Below the pieces are notes generated by a model. That model had not been told where the DNA came from, ran no database searches, and saw only the letters and a list, made by a program, of their open reading frames with translations. A stretch of 64,000 bases of DNA, from assembly GCA_027422505.1 (NCBI GenBank), contig JAPQWV010000028.1:7220001-7284000 (forward strand), given 5' to 3'. This DNA is from Craterostigma plantagineum (taxonomy: Eukaryota; Streptophyta; Magnoliopsida; Lamiales; Linderniaceae). The translations under genes were made by a program, and so were the position numbers. This document shows, one piece after another, positions 23,229 to 33,571 of this stretch. Within the stretch, counting starts at the first letter, position 1, and each line of letters starts with the position of its first letter.

Positions 23229-23691
23229 TGTGACGCCCGGGCCGAAGAGGGCGGGGAGTGATCGCCGGTGCCAGGGTGCACGGACAATGAGCGGCTCCTG
23301 GCAGGCTTCTAGGTGAAGGGGTACATGAATGAACCGATCCCACACCCGAATGAGAGGGGATCCTGAGACTGACAATGTATGGGCATGTCAGGCTAAGAAT
23401 CGTATAAAAGAATTGATAGTACTACTCATATCACCAAAGTCGACCTACCTTTTCGGGAATCCATCTATAGAAACTCCGAAGTTAAGCGTGCTTGACTTGG
23501 GGCAATCTAGGGATGGGTGTCCCCCTGGGAAGTTTGTCCAGGGTGCGTGTGAGCGAGGACGAAGCACGCTGAAAGGTTAAATGGTGATACAGTGGGGCCA
23601 GACTATCAGTCGGAGTGTGGTGGGCCCAACCCCACTGGTCCCGGTAGGGACCGATGCTACAGTGATACCCGATATGGGACGGGACGTTACA
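23229..23691 (+). repeat. Cassandra right LTR
   Basis: Pairs with the left LTR. Its 5S-like part is at about 23420-23550 and has one change inside box C (GGGTGTCCCCC in place of GGGTGACCCCC). Confidence 0.92.
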
Positions 23692-24674
23692 GATCGTGAG
23701 GTGGCTGAATCTGCGGGGAGGGGGACCTGGACCCTTCGTGCTCAGGTATGTATTTTGGGCTTTTAAACCGAGCATCGATGGCTTCAAACATTGTCGAAAA
23801 GTTGTTTGTGTCGATGGTACGCATTTATACTCTAAATATAGACACAAATTACTAATTGCTACGTCGGTGGACGCCAACCAAAACGTCTTTCCCCTGGCGT
23901 TTGCCATTGTCACGGAAGAAAGTACACACTCATGGACTTGGTTCCTTACTAATTTGAACATATTTGTTCTAGAGAATTAATTCCTTTGCCTTATTTCGGA
24001 TCGTCATCCAGGTATTTAATCTTAGTAATATAATTTACTCGTTAATTTCGTAAAATCAGTTACTTTTAGTGGCGTATATGGTGTGTACAGGTCTTACGGG
24101 AACAGTAGAAGCCACTGAATTCTTTCGTCCACCAAATGGAGTGCATCGCTTCTGTTTCGTCATGTAAAGTCAAACTTCTACAAAAAATTCAAGGATCAAC
24201 AATTGAAGGATCTATGTCATAGAGCCGGTACTGCGTCAACATTGGATAAATTCGATCGCATTATGGCTCAGATTGCACAAATTAATAAACGAGCGAAGTC
24301 TTGGTTAGAAAAAGTAGGGGTCGAGCAATGGACGCTAGCACACGACGGCGGTTATCGATGTGGTGTCATGACGACTAATATTTCAGAAGGCCTCAACGGC
24401 GTATTAAAAGGTGCTCGAATGCTACCCGCAAGAGCAATCGTTGATTTCACATTTCATAGGTAAGCTCTATTCGCGACCTTAGTTTTTTATTTTAATTTTG
24501 TTGTTATGACTTCTTCTTTTATTTCTTAAAATTCACAGGTGCGTACAGTATTTTCGTGATCGCTTTCAAGAAGCATCGTCGCTAGTGGCGAATAATGAAG
24601 CAGATTGGTCACGTTATGCAACAAGATTGTTCCAAATAGTAAGTGCTTTATATTTGCAGACTGCCCCTCTATAT

Positions 24675-24900
24675 TAGGGCTGCTAAAAACCAACCCAACA
24701 CGAACCGCACCCGAAAATAGCAGGTTTGCGTTAGCATTTTCGATCTATTTAAGTAAATGGGTAAACATGAGCCCAATTCAAATAGTAAGTGGGTCAGGCC
24801 AGGGTTTGAATTTTCAACCTGAGATCAACCTGAAACCAACCCGTTTATCAACCAATTTACTCGTATAATATAAATTATTAAAATATCCTTAAAAATGAAT
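24675..24900 (+). mobile_element. hAT-like non-autonomous fragment
   Basis: TAGGGCTGCTAAAAACC at 24675 resembles the terminal inverted repeats of plant hAT-type MITEs and is followed by the CCAACCC/ACCCG-rich sequence usual inside them. No matching right end is visible, so it is truncated or mutated. It lies where the MULE transposase gene stops being recognisable. Confidence 0.45.
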
Positions 24901-25109
24901 CGTATGCTCGATGAATTATGCTGGTATTCATGAAGATGTAGATGAGGGTGGAAGATCAAATGTAAGAGAGCATAGTCGAAAGTTCGAGTTCGATTTCGAT
25001 CGATACCTGATGACTATGAAATAACTTGATATTTTAACTATGTTTTGTGAGACTTCTGTTATTTGAAACTTTAATTGTTTCTTAATTATGTTGATGTTTC
25101 AGAAAAAAA
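24901..25109. other. Unassigned sequence
   Basis: AT-rich sequence between the hAT-like fragment and a degenerate repeat. It may include a last diverged piece of the MULE; no motif supports it. Confidence 0.3.
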
Positions 25110-25114
25110 AGGAA

Positions 25115-25295
25115 AAAACCTAAAATGGTCCTCAATGTTTACCCCTTGGACCAATTTAGTCCATGATGTTTCGCGAGGACCAATTTAGTCTCCGATGTTA
25201 TCGAATTTGAACCAAATGGTCCCCGCCCGTTAAATAGCTGTTAATTTGGATGAAAGTTGACACGTGTCGACATGCGATTGGCCAGACTAAAAAAC
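25115..25295 (+). repeat. Degenerate repeat with GGACCAATTTAGTC units
   Basis: Phrases such as AAATGGTCCTCAATGTTTACC, GGACCAATTTAGTCCATGATGTTT and GGACCAATTTAGTCTCCGATGTT repeat about every 35 bases. Similar text is common at the ends of dispersed plant repeats, but I cannot name the family. Confidence 0.45.
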
Positions 25296-25471
25296 ATAAA
25301 TTAAACATTAAAAAATGGGGGAAAATCCAAAAAAAAAAAGGAAAAAAATTTCAAAATAGAGTAAAAAATTAAAAAGAAGGAGAAACTTACTAACAAATTA
25401 AATAACAATAAAAATGAAATTATAAAAATAATAAATTAAAATCAAATAAAAAAGAAAGAGAGAATGAAAAT

Positions 25472-25806
25472 TGTTAGAAAATATTTTGTAGTGTTCAATT
25501 TCATTGTATTATCTTTGTTGATTTGCTTTATTAAACTTTGGGCTAGCTCTTAATTGGGTTAGTTCTTAGTTATTCATGTAATGGGCCTTCACAAGAGGCC
25601 CACCTATTATATACCAACTTGTGGTATAAATAGGAAAACCCTAACACATAGTTAGGTGTGCTTGTGTGTGCTTTTATTCTAGAGAGAAAATCTTTTTGAG
25701 CCTCCATCTTATCTTCACCAAGCCCCACGCCCCATCCTAAAATCTTGATCATTTGGCGTGTTTAATCCGTCCGAAGTCGCATTGTTGGTGCTAATCGGGA
25801 CCAACA
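25472..25806 (+). repeat. Left LTR of non-autonomous element
   Basis: Contains a TATA box (GTATAAATAGG near 25624). Its first 200 and last 80 bases nearly equal the other LTR, but about 60 bases in the middle (25669-25728) differ strongly. Confidence 0.88.
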
Positions 25807-25807
25807 A

Positions 25808-25823
25808 GTGGTATCAGAGCCCA
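25808..25823 (+). other. Primer-binding site, Met-tRNA type
   Basis: TGGTATCAGAGCCC two bases after the left LTR. Confidence 0.85.
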
Positions 25824-26119
25824 ACGCGACCGGATTTGCGTGTTTTGAGCAAGATTTGAGTGAAAAATTGCTTGAAAAATTATTTTCGGCCATTCTCTGT
25901 TTTTGGGTGATTTTGACCTCGATTTGTTGTTTTTAGACATCCCAAAGGTTGATTATGTGTTTAGGAATGTTTTTCTGAAGTTTTGGAACAAGTTTCGTCG
26001 AATTTGAGTGAGATTTGAGCGAAAACGAGCCATTTTTTGGTAAAAAGCCGCGCAGCCATTGGAACAGTAAATTGTTCTTGGCCGAGAAATTTTCTTACCC
26101 GAGAAAATTCGTTGCTATA

Positions 26120-26650
26120 CATATTTCGCATCTTAAATTTCGCAACTACAGTGAAATTTCGCATCTTAAATTTCGCAGGCCGAGAAATTTCGCTGCTTTC
26201 ACTATTTCGCACCTTCACTTTTTCGCATCATCACTTCACCTCATATCACATCTTTTCGCATGCGAAATTTCTATAACTTGCGAAATTTTGCTAACTTGAA
26301 AACTTTTTCTACCTGCGAAAATTTAATACCGTTTTTAGAACAAATTTTGAAACCGCAAAATTTTCTAAGGTTGAGAAACTTTTACTGTACATGCGAAAAT
26401 TCTTGGATGCGAAAAATTCTCACTACATGCGAAAATCTCACTGCATGCGAAAATCTCTATACATGCGAAATTCTTATACATGCGAAATTTTACTTTAAAT
26501 GTGAATTTTCTCTCAACATGCGAAAATTTTCAGTACATGCGAAAATTTCTTCTGGAATGCGAAATTTCAGTGCTACATGCGAAAATTTCCTTTGAATGCG
26601 AAATTTCCTTATTTTCGCGACTCACTCTCACAACGAAATTTCTCGGGACA
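26120..26650 (+). repeat. GCGAAATTT repeats that switch orientation
   Basis: TTTCGCA occurs about eight times in 26125-26250, then its reverse complement TGCGAAA about seventeen times in 26258-26640, often as ACATGCGAAAAT. The two halves could pair as a long imperfect hairpin. It lies in the leader of the non-autonomous LTR element and encodes nothing I recognise. Confidence 0.7.
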
Positions 26651-26838
26651 ACATTTTCGCACATTTTCACACCATTTTTCGCATCCCCCGAGAAATTTGC
26701 AACCAACCTTTAAACTTGATCCAAACACACCTGTTAGCTTCAAATCTTGCGAAAATCACTCTTTAAAAAATACACTTAAACGTCTTTAACCACCAAAAAT
26801 TTCTGGCCCCCCCCCTCGGATTAAATAAGGTTTTAAGG

Positions 26839-26840
<2 letters not shown>

Positions 26841-26880
<40 letters not shown>
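26841..26880 (+). repeat. Long A run
   Basis: About 38-40 consecutive A inside the non-autonomous LTR element. The exact length is prone to sequencing error. It could be the poly(A) tail of an RNA-derived insertion, but no target duplication was found. Confidence 0.8.
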
Positions 26881-26882
<2 letters not shown>

Positions 26883-27175
26883 TTGTAATTTTTTTAAGCC
26901 TAAGGAAGAATTATATCATTGGATAGAGAAAATTTTTCTAAGGCCATTGGACTTTGTCTATTTTAAACTTTAAAATTTTCCGAAATAAAATTTTTCTGGG
27001 CCAAAATTTTCGGTATAGACGACGTTTTTGTGAAATTTTTGAAGGCAAATCCAAAACGCGGCAACGATCACCGTACCCAACAATCGACCTAGGACGGTAT
27101 TGGCACATTATAGAAAAAGTTTAGGTCACCCCCAAACTTTTCGGAGCGGAATTTCCAAATGCCAATTTCACATAC

Positions 27176-27370
27176 CCCAGCATGTATGGTACCCGGGTTG
27201 CTCCACATACATGACTGGTACACGACGTGAGCAACCACTCCCCGGCATGAATGGTACATGGGTTGCTCCACATTCATGACCGGTATGCACTGCGAGCAAC
27301 CAACCCCATCATGCACGTTACACGGGTTGCTCCACGTGCATGAAGGGATGTCAGAGAAGCGAGCAACCAT
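27176..27370 (+). repeat. Three tandem units with interlocked co-varying inverted repeats
   Basis: Each unit of about 65 bases has order a-b-a'-b'. Arms a/a' are CATGTATG/CATACATG (27181, 27206), CATGAATG/CATTCATG (27246, 27271) and CATGCACG/CGTGCATG (27310, 27335). Arms b/b' are GGTTGCTC/GAGCAACC in all three (27196/27229, 27261/27294, 27325/27361). Arms a differ between units but a' always compensates. The a-b-a'-b' order is that of a pseudoknot if transcribed. No family recognised. Confidence 0.8.
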
Positions 27371-27399
27371 CATGACTTCTGTACAAATCCGTGCAGAAC

Positions 27400-29285
27400 C
27401 CGGACCTACAAAGAAGGGTTGACAAGAGATCAACCAACCATCAGTGGGCGCGCCATCCAATCTCGATGCTTAGACGATGTGGATCTCATGTTCCAGACTC
27501 CACCGTCCACCCACTGCCATCCATTCCACCATGGTGCGCTACATGGAGACGTCCTAAGCCACCGTGATCCTCTTTACGCCCTCACCACCACCACCACCTG
27601 ACGAGTCTCAGAAGTGTCTGATCAACAGTTTTGGGCCACCCTCGTCGACATCACTCGTGGTCGCCTTTCAACGTGATCACGCCACGCCACCATAGTTCCC
27701 ATGGATTAGTGAAACCCCCCTGATCCTAACCCAGGAACGAGCCTACCCTAGCCTCTCTAGTCTAGGTCTAGGTCGCGCGACATCCTCCTCCACGCAAAGA
27801 TCCAATCAACGATCTCGGGAGGATGACGTAAGTCGCTTGCAGGAGTTGCGAACCAACAACGACATGATCGCACTTCTCTATCATATCTCACCACAACCCG
27901 GACCTCGCCCATAGGTACAGGAGACGGCTCGTTCGTTTCCCGAGTAGAAGTCGCGGCATCTGGTCCAACCGCGCAATTAACCCCTCCCAACCACTCAGCT
28001 ATCCTTTCGCAGATAGCTGTTTCATTTCGCACAAGAGGAACCACGTTAGCCATCACCGCCCCACTTGGAGACGGTTGATGTTGAACATGCAGTGCCCCGC
28101 CTCTCACTGCACCTCTTCCACCCACGTTGAGTCTAGTGTCCTCACCCACCGAAATTTTCCACTTTCTAGGACACAAACACTCTTTACGCACCGCAGGTTC
28201 TTCGTGAACTTGCCCGAACGCTTGATGACGTCCTTGTGACCGAGAGCGGAAGACCCACGACAGCCACCCTCACCACAACTGTCGATGGGCCACGGATACG
28301 AGCTTGTCTCATCGTCCGTGCGAACGGAAAGCCTTTGTGGCTCTCCGGTTCTTTTTGTCCTGTGCAAACAGGCGGCGCATCGGACACATGTTTCGATGTT
28401 GTGACGACGGAGCGTCTTTGTGACCCCCGTCTGGTTAGTTACCCCGTTCGTGATGGAGCCCCGACTCATAGCAATCAGCGAGGAACTTACACATTCCATG
28501 CCGCGCTCAACGAGGATCTATGAAGGAAAAGGTCCCATCACCGACACCACTCCACCACGCCTACGCTTACGCCACCACATGCTGCTCCGCCTCTTCCAAG
28601 TTCCGAAATGAACTTGGAGGAAAGTCAAATGCTGCTACTCCTGAGAATCCCACTTGATTGCCTCACTCAACACCACACCACACCATCATCACCACCATCA
28701 ACACCAGAGGCAGACTCGTCCCACGGACGACGTGACGATCCCGAAGACGGAGATCATCTCAAGGGGAGTAAAGGAGAAGAAATGAGTTGAAGATCGTACA
28801 GCAGCATCAGCAGCAACCATCATCCACGCCACCTCCACCAACTACGCCCCGCCGGAGGCTTCCACTACCTCCGCGCACATTCTTATGTGTCAAGCTATTA
28901 TGTTCATAATGGAACACTCGAAGGAGCCATGGCACATCTCATCCACCACATTCCGCCACCACTGCGCTGACCGCTCTGAAGACCGGGCTCCCTACTCTTG
29001 AAAGTCACATTTCAATAGAGCCTTGGCACATTTTTTACGCCCCACGCCCACCTTCTTCTGGAGCCAGACGAGTCATCTTCGAGGCCGAACCAGACAACTT
29101 CCATTCAAAGACGACAAATCCGGCGCCAAGAAGAAGAAGATTGGAGAATCTTAACAAGTGAGTCCTAGCCGAGCCATCAATGCCGCCGCAAGAAGAGGAG
29201 ATATCCCTTGTAGGGGGAGTTTGCTAGGAATCGAGATCTCCAATATGCCCAACAAAGATATCCCGCGCTGAACTGAAGATTGAAC
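27400..29285. other. Interior of non-autonomous element, no confident gene
   Basis: GC-richer than the flanks, with several overlapping short ORFs on both strands (the longest about 144 codons, minus strand, 28191-27757). None shows a domain or a codon pattern that favours one frame. It could be captured host sequence or a long-decayed gag. Confidence 0.4.
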
Positions 29286-29288
29286 ACT

Positions 29289-29299
29289 AAGGGGGAGAT
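29289..29299 (+). other. Polypurine tract of non-autonomous element
   Basis: AAGGGGGAGA directly before the right LTR. Confidence 0.85.
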
Positions 29300-29639
29300 T
29301 GTTAGGAAATATTTTGTAGTGTTCAATTTCATTGTATTATCTTTGTTGATTTGCTTTATTAAACTTTGGGCTAGCTCTTAATTGGGTTAGTTCTTAGTTA
29401 TTCATGTAATGGGCCTTCACAAGAGGCCCACCTATTATATACCAACTTGTGGTATAAATAGAAAAACCCTAACACATAGTTAGGTGTGCTTGTGTGTGAA
29501 GATCAAATAAACAATTTTAGAGTGAGAGAGTCTCCTCAAGAACACCACCAAGCCCCACACGCCCCGTTCTTAAATCTCGATCTTTAGGCGTGTTTAATCC
29601 GTCCGAAGTCGTATTGTTGGTGCTAATCTGGGACCAACA
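29300..29639 (+). repeat. Right LTR of non-autonomous element
   Basis: 340 bases against 335 in the left copy, ending CCAACA. The block 29498-29560 differs strongly from the left LTR. Confidence 0.88.
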
Positions 29640-29659
29640 AAAATATATTAAAATAATAA

Positions 29660-30182
29660 ATTAAAGAAAGAAAAAAATACAAGAGAAATCGGTCACCCGC
29701 GTGCTTCGGTGATAGACACTTGTTCACAATCCCGAACAATGTCTTCCACGGGTGAGGGATACCGTTGTTCTGAACCTGAGCTAGCTTGGTGAGTGGCGGA
29801 CGGTACCCCATCTGGAGGAAATCGGTCACCAGTTCTTCATCTGATGGGAGGGGGTCGTAGTTTTGGCTGTGAGGGAGGTCAAGTAGAGCTCTGAACTCGT
29901 TCTTGCTCATGCAGATGTGCCTCGTCCCTACAACCGTCGTGAAATGGTATGCCCCGTCCAAAATGATGCCCTTGATCATCCCCCAAAACTGATGGAGGTA
30001 GACCATCGGCACTGATGCCGTCACTGTAAGTGCATGCCATAGTGGATGGCCTTGCAGAATGGACACGATTATATCGTCTGGACACCGGAAGGTGGTCAGG
30101 TCTAATTGGAAGTTCGTGTGGTGGACGTTTAGATATAATGTCTTCTCGTATATGTGGTTATATGTAGGATAGCGATCCATCT
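29660..30182 (-). pseudogene. Plant retroelement gag-like ORF fragment
   Basis: The minus strand reads MDRYPTYNHIYEKTLYLNVH from 30182, preceded by a TTTTCAG acceptor-like sequence, then HPLWHALTVTASVPMVYLHQFW, ICMSKNEFRALLDLP and HPWKTLFGIVNKCLSP. The spacing of the QFW and LRALLDLP-like motifs resembles N-terminal proteins found in plant retroelements ('retrotransposon gag-like', widespread in asterids). Codons left of about 29690 dissolve into AT-rich sequence, so it is truncated. The element it belonged to was not identified. Confidence in the family is moderate. Confidence 0.45.
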
Positions 30183-30207
30183 GAAAATAAGAGATATAAA
30201 AGTTCAT

Positions 30208-30450
30208 TAGTTCATAATTTTGATTTCAGTCGAAAATTGATTTATTTTCATCAAACTATAATATTGTAACAAGTCATAACATGTTTGATGAATTTTGAAT
30301 TGAAATCGTGTAGTATGCATATGGTATAATTGATTTTGAAAAATGTAATGGCATGTTTGTAATTTCGAATGAAACATATAACGCGTGGAAAAAACTTCGA
30401 AATTTTCTTAAGTGTTTGATCGTGAAAAAAATCACTGTTCATGCCGAGAT
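30208..30450. other. Unassigned AT-rich flank of the tandem array
   Basis: No ORF or repeat seen. Array homology starts abruptly at about 30451. Confidence 0.5.
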
Positions 30451-30866
30451 AAGCTGAAAATGTTAAGTGTCGATCAATGCCATTCGTCGATTTAATCTAA
30501 TCGGAAGCTCGTGATTATGCCACGTTGCTCATGCGTTGTACGTGACCCAGCGAAAGTCGCGTGATGTTTTATAAGTGATTTCCCGCGTTCGCCCTCAGCC
30601 GTTCGATCTTGATCCGATGGTCATCACTTGCCATCTCTTTGATTAAATCGCAGATCATCCTAGCCTTTCGATGCTTCGCGCGCCATCCGACGATCCTTAT
30701 TTAAATCCCCGGTTTAAATCTCGTCTCTTCGATCTGGCGCGCCCTCTGATCGGACGGCTACTGTGCGTCGATCCTTTCTTCAGCTCTTTATCACCTCAGC
30801 TCGTCCGGCCGTCTTCTCCGGCCATTTCCGGCTGCTCCGGCGATGTCCAGGCTCGCATTCCTCAAC
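30451..30866 (-). repeat. Array LTR A (3' end truncated)
   Basis: Matches the right 420 bases of the other LTRs. The junction is at GAGAT/AAGCTGAAAATG. No target duplication can be found because the terminus is lost. It has a one-off CCTAGCCTTTCGATG variant near 30660. Confidence 0.9.
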
Positions 30867-32833
30867 GAACTCCACCTCGAGACTGTGACCTTGCGAACCC
30901 AGCTTCAAGTTTGCTCGTATGTGCTCAAACTCACCCGCTACACTCGCCTGAAATCATATCAGAAATCAGCCATCATCTTCTTTATTTTCATCTGACAACC
31001 TCCTCTTTAGCTTCGATCTCCCATCAAAGCTCCACCTCAAGTAATACTCCTTTGCTCGGTTGATCAATCAGCTCCCTTAGGGAGCTGCGTGCCTTAATAG
31101 AAAACTTGCCAACTCCAAGGAGGATTGAAATTTTCCACTTGGAATTGACTTGCACTTTTGAGCTCACTATCTTCATCCTTTCTGAAGATTCCTTGGCTCT
31201 AGTTCCTTTTTCTGCTTTCCTGGAGCTAGCCAGCACCTTCTCCGTTGCCTCATTCGCCGTGGAGACCGCAGCAGTACCTAGAGAATCAATATCAGAATCA
31301 GTTTCAGGCATTTCAGAGCATGTTTCACCTGGATTCTTGCTCTTATCCTCTGCTTCTTCTGAGCTATCCTCCACCTCAGATGTCACCCTCTCACATGACT
31401 TTGAAGTGCCTTCACCATATGGAGTAAACAGCTCCACCTCGAGCTCAGAATCTCCACCAACAGAGCTCAATCTGTCACAGCTCTCATGAGCAGATTTTTG
31501 GTTTTCTGCTTCAACCTCCAGTTTTGCCCCATCTGTTTCGTCCTCAACATGAATCTCTTGTGGCTCCTTCTGCAAACCATTCGGACCACCACATTTCCTA
31601 GTTTCTAGATGTGTGCCTTTCACCATAGAACACCAATCGACCACGTAGATACCATGCTTCAAACTCCCTGTCAGCACTAGCCTTCCCTGTTTCAGTACTT
31701 GTGCTTTTCCAGCTGATAGTTGAGTGTTGTAGCCCTTTTTGTCCAAAGCTCCAATGGAGATTAAGTTCCTCCTACTCAGGAACATACCTCACATCACTCA
31801 GAAGTCCCACAACACCATTAGCAAGCCTCATTTGGACAGAACCACATCCCAACACTTGACAGCTTTTACCATTTCCTAGCTGAACAGATTTGCCCTTCAA
31901 CTACTTATAATCATGCAACCAGGCCTTGTTGAAGGTTATGTGACTGCTAGAACCTGAATCTATTATCCACTCTTCACTCTCCTTGTGCCCAGAGACATTC
32001 AAAACCTCATCATACTCGAAGTTTCCATCATCATCAGCACTCGATTGCTTGTTTTGAGTTCTCCTTTGATCTCTTTGGGCAGAACCTCCTTATATGTCCC
32101 ACCTCATCACAGTAGAAGCACCTCCTAGGCTCAGCCTTGTCTTTCTCCCTTCCCTTCTTCTTCCATGAACTCATTTCCCCCTGCATATTCAGCATATCTC
32201 CAGCAGAATTTTCTGCAACAGGTTTGGGTGAATGTAGTGGGTTCAGCTGCTTCGAGCTGAGTGCAGAGAGCACATCCTCCATTGTTATCTTCTCCCTACC
32301 ATACATGAGAGCCTCCTTGAAGTGTTCATGGCTTGAGGGCACTGCACATAGAAGGAGAAGAGCTTGATCTTTATCCTTCAATTCTTCTCCAATATTCAGC
32401 AAATCCAAAATTAGCTTTTGGACCTTGTCAACTTGCTGATCTAGGGGCTCTTCTTCCACCATTCTGAACTTGTACAAGGCTTGCTTGAGGTACAGCTTTC
32501 GAGCCAGGGACTTGGTCATGTAAAGTGAATCCAGCCTCTTCCATCTCCGCCGAAGTCTCCGTTGCAACCCTGCGAAGTACACTGTCAGACGGCATAAGAT
32601 TAGAGCAGAATAAGCTTTTCTCTGAGCTTTTTCTTCGCAGCTGTTGTTAAGCTGGCAGACTCCATCTCAGCGTCGGGTTTCAGAGCTTCCTCAAGTCCCT
32701 TCTCCACAAGCACGGCCTTCATCTTGAGCTTCCATAGCCCAAAGTCGTTGGAACCATTGAATACTTCCATTTCAAACCTAGTTGCTGCCATCGATCATAA
32801 ATCCGAGCGCTCGTCCACGCTCACCGCACCAAT
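30867..32833 (-). pseudogene. Array interior 1: gag, protease start, acidic ORF
   Basis: Reading leftwards, gag starts MAATRFEMEVFNGSNDFGLW (32791) and shifts frame near 32605. It resumes at 32582-32034 with LYMTKSLARKLYLKQALY, the Copia UBN2 pattern, and a zinc knuckle CFYCDEVGHIRRFC near 32110. The protease begins with DSGSSSHIT (about 31962). Frame breaks follow at 31905 and 31790. A 253-codon ORF (31785-31024) joins ISIGALDKKGYNTQLSAGK (protease C-terminal side) to an acidic Ser/Glu-rich stretch like the linker after Copia integrase. No RT remains. Copy-specific: QGEMSSW in gag and a GGPNGLQ variant in the acidic ORF. Confidence 0.88.
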
Positions 32834-33571
32834 TGTTGATCGAAGAGCACCGTTGAGACCGTGATTCAATGGTCTATAAGTGTATGCTAAACGCTCTCAC
32901 TGATATGAGCTATCGGAAGCTCAATCAGCTCAAGAAAGCAATCGAAAACTTATCAGAGATATTTACGTGGTTCGGCTAACTTTAGCCTACGTCCACAGAT
33001 CAACCGAGCCTCGCCTTGTATTACTCACAACACAAAACTTACGGACCTCCGTGCCCTCTACAAGTTTCGTGTTTACACCTCTCAGAGATTCTCACTCTAT
33101 AATACGCTACGGGCTCACAAAGATGATCAATCGAGCTAAAATTACAGAACTTATAAAGCTGAAAATGTTAAGTGTCGATCAATGCCATTCGTCGATTTAA
33201 TCTAATCGGAAGCTCGTGATTATGCCACGTTGCTCATGCGTTGTACGTGACCCAGCGAAAGTCGCGTGATGTTTTATAAGTGATTTCCCGCGTTCGCCCT
33301 CAGCCGTTCGATCTTGATCCGATGGTCATCACTTGCCATCTCTTTGATTAAATCGCAGATCATTTTAGCCGTTCGATGCTTCGCGCGCCATCCGACGATC
33401 CTTATTTAAATCCCCGGTTTAAATCTCGTCTCTTCGATCTGGCGCGCCCTCTGATCGGACGGCTACTGTGCGTCGATCCTTTCTTCAGCTCTTTATCACC
33501 TCAGCTCGTCCGGCCGTCTTCTCCGGCCATTTCCGGCTGCTCCGGCGATGTCCAGGCTCGCATTCCTCAAC
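32834..33571 (-). repeat. Array LTR B
   Basis: Full length, plus-strand TGTTGATCG to CCTCAAC. It shares the TGCTCCGGCGAT variant with LTR A. Its inner edge reads CG instead of TG on the minus strand. Confidence 0.92.

Larger units (their letters stand above)
22694..23691 (+). mobile_element. Cassandra TRIM retrotransposon, complete
   Basis: A 998-base element with two 463-base LTRs (TGTGACG ... TTACA) and only 72 internal bases. The target duplication GATCG flanks it exactly (22689-22693 and 23692-23696). The LTRs contain a 5S rRNA-like sequence, the hallmark of Cassandra. It has no protein-coding capacity and depends on other elements. LTRs differ at about 11 sites by eye (about 97.6% identical), so the insertion is not the newest. 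It lies in the sense direction in the MULE transposase gene. Confidence 0.93.
21431..24650 (+). pseudogene. MULE (MuDR-like) transposase gene, broken
   Basis: MuDR-family transposases cut and paste Mutator-like elements. The N-terminal PB1-like region (21431-21910, with VYFGGEI and FFIHPDSEN) shifts frame near 21915 into an acidic linker. The MuDR DNA-binding domain follows (about 22195-22440: FCRGMIFQTKKHLQRAV, SDCPWKLRA, GPHTC). A Cassandra insertion (22694-23691) splits the gene. Beyond it the DDE core begins (about 23755-24010: DGFKHCRKVVCVDGTHL, VFPLAFAIVTEES) with an in-frame stop at about 23980, then LISDRHPG and an intron from about 24012 to 24090. The next exon (24200-24459) has VMTTNISEGLNGVLKGA, an intron at 24460-24538, and a short exon to about 24640. 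A hAT-like fragment follows. Confidence 0.88.
25472..29639 (+). mobile_element. Non-autonomous LTR retrotransposon (LARD-like)
   Basis: Direct repeats 25472-25806 and 29300-29639 both run TGTTAG ... CCAACA. A primer site and a polypurine tract lie in the right places, and AAAAT flanks the element on both sides (25467-25471, 29640-29644). The 3.5-kb interior has no gag, protease, RT or integrase. It holds GCGAAA repeats, a run of about 38 A, a three-unit structured repeat and GC-rich sequence without a convincing ORF. It must be moved by enzymes of another element, probably a Copia judging from the short TGTTAG/CCAACA LTR; that is inference. Confidence 0.88.

Noticed and set aside
22694..23691. 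Simple tandem duplication of a 535-base unit
   Set aside because: The TG...CA ends, primer site, 5S-like segment and GATCG duplication on both sides show LTRs of a TRIM instead.
26841..26880. Poly(A) tail of a processed pseudogene
   Set aside because: No gene-like sequence precedes it and no flanking target duplication was seen.
27757..28523. Overlapping ORFs of 95-144 codons in the non-autonomous element
   Set aside because: Open frames occur on both strands over the same GC-rich bases and none resembles a known domain.
31106..31489. Plus-strand ORFs of 127-130 codons repeated in each array unit (for example 30671-31063 and 31106-31489)
   Set aside because: They are antisense to the acidic ORF or lie in the LTR. 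Identical length in every unit follows from the duplication, and no domain or codon bias supports them.
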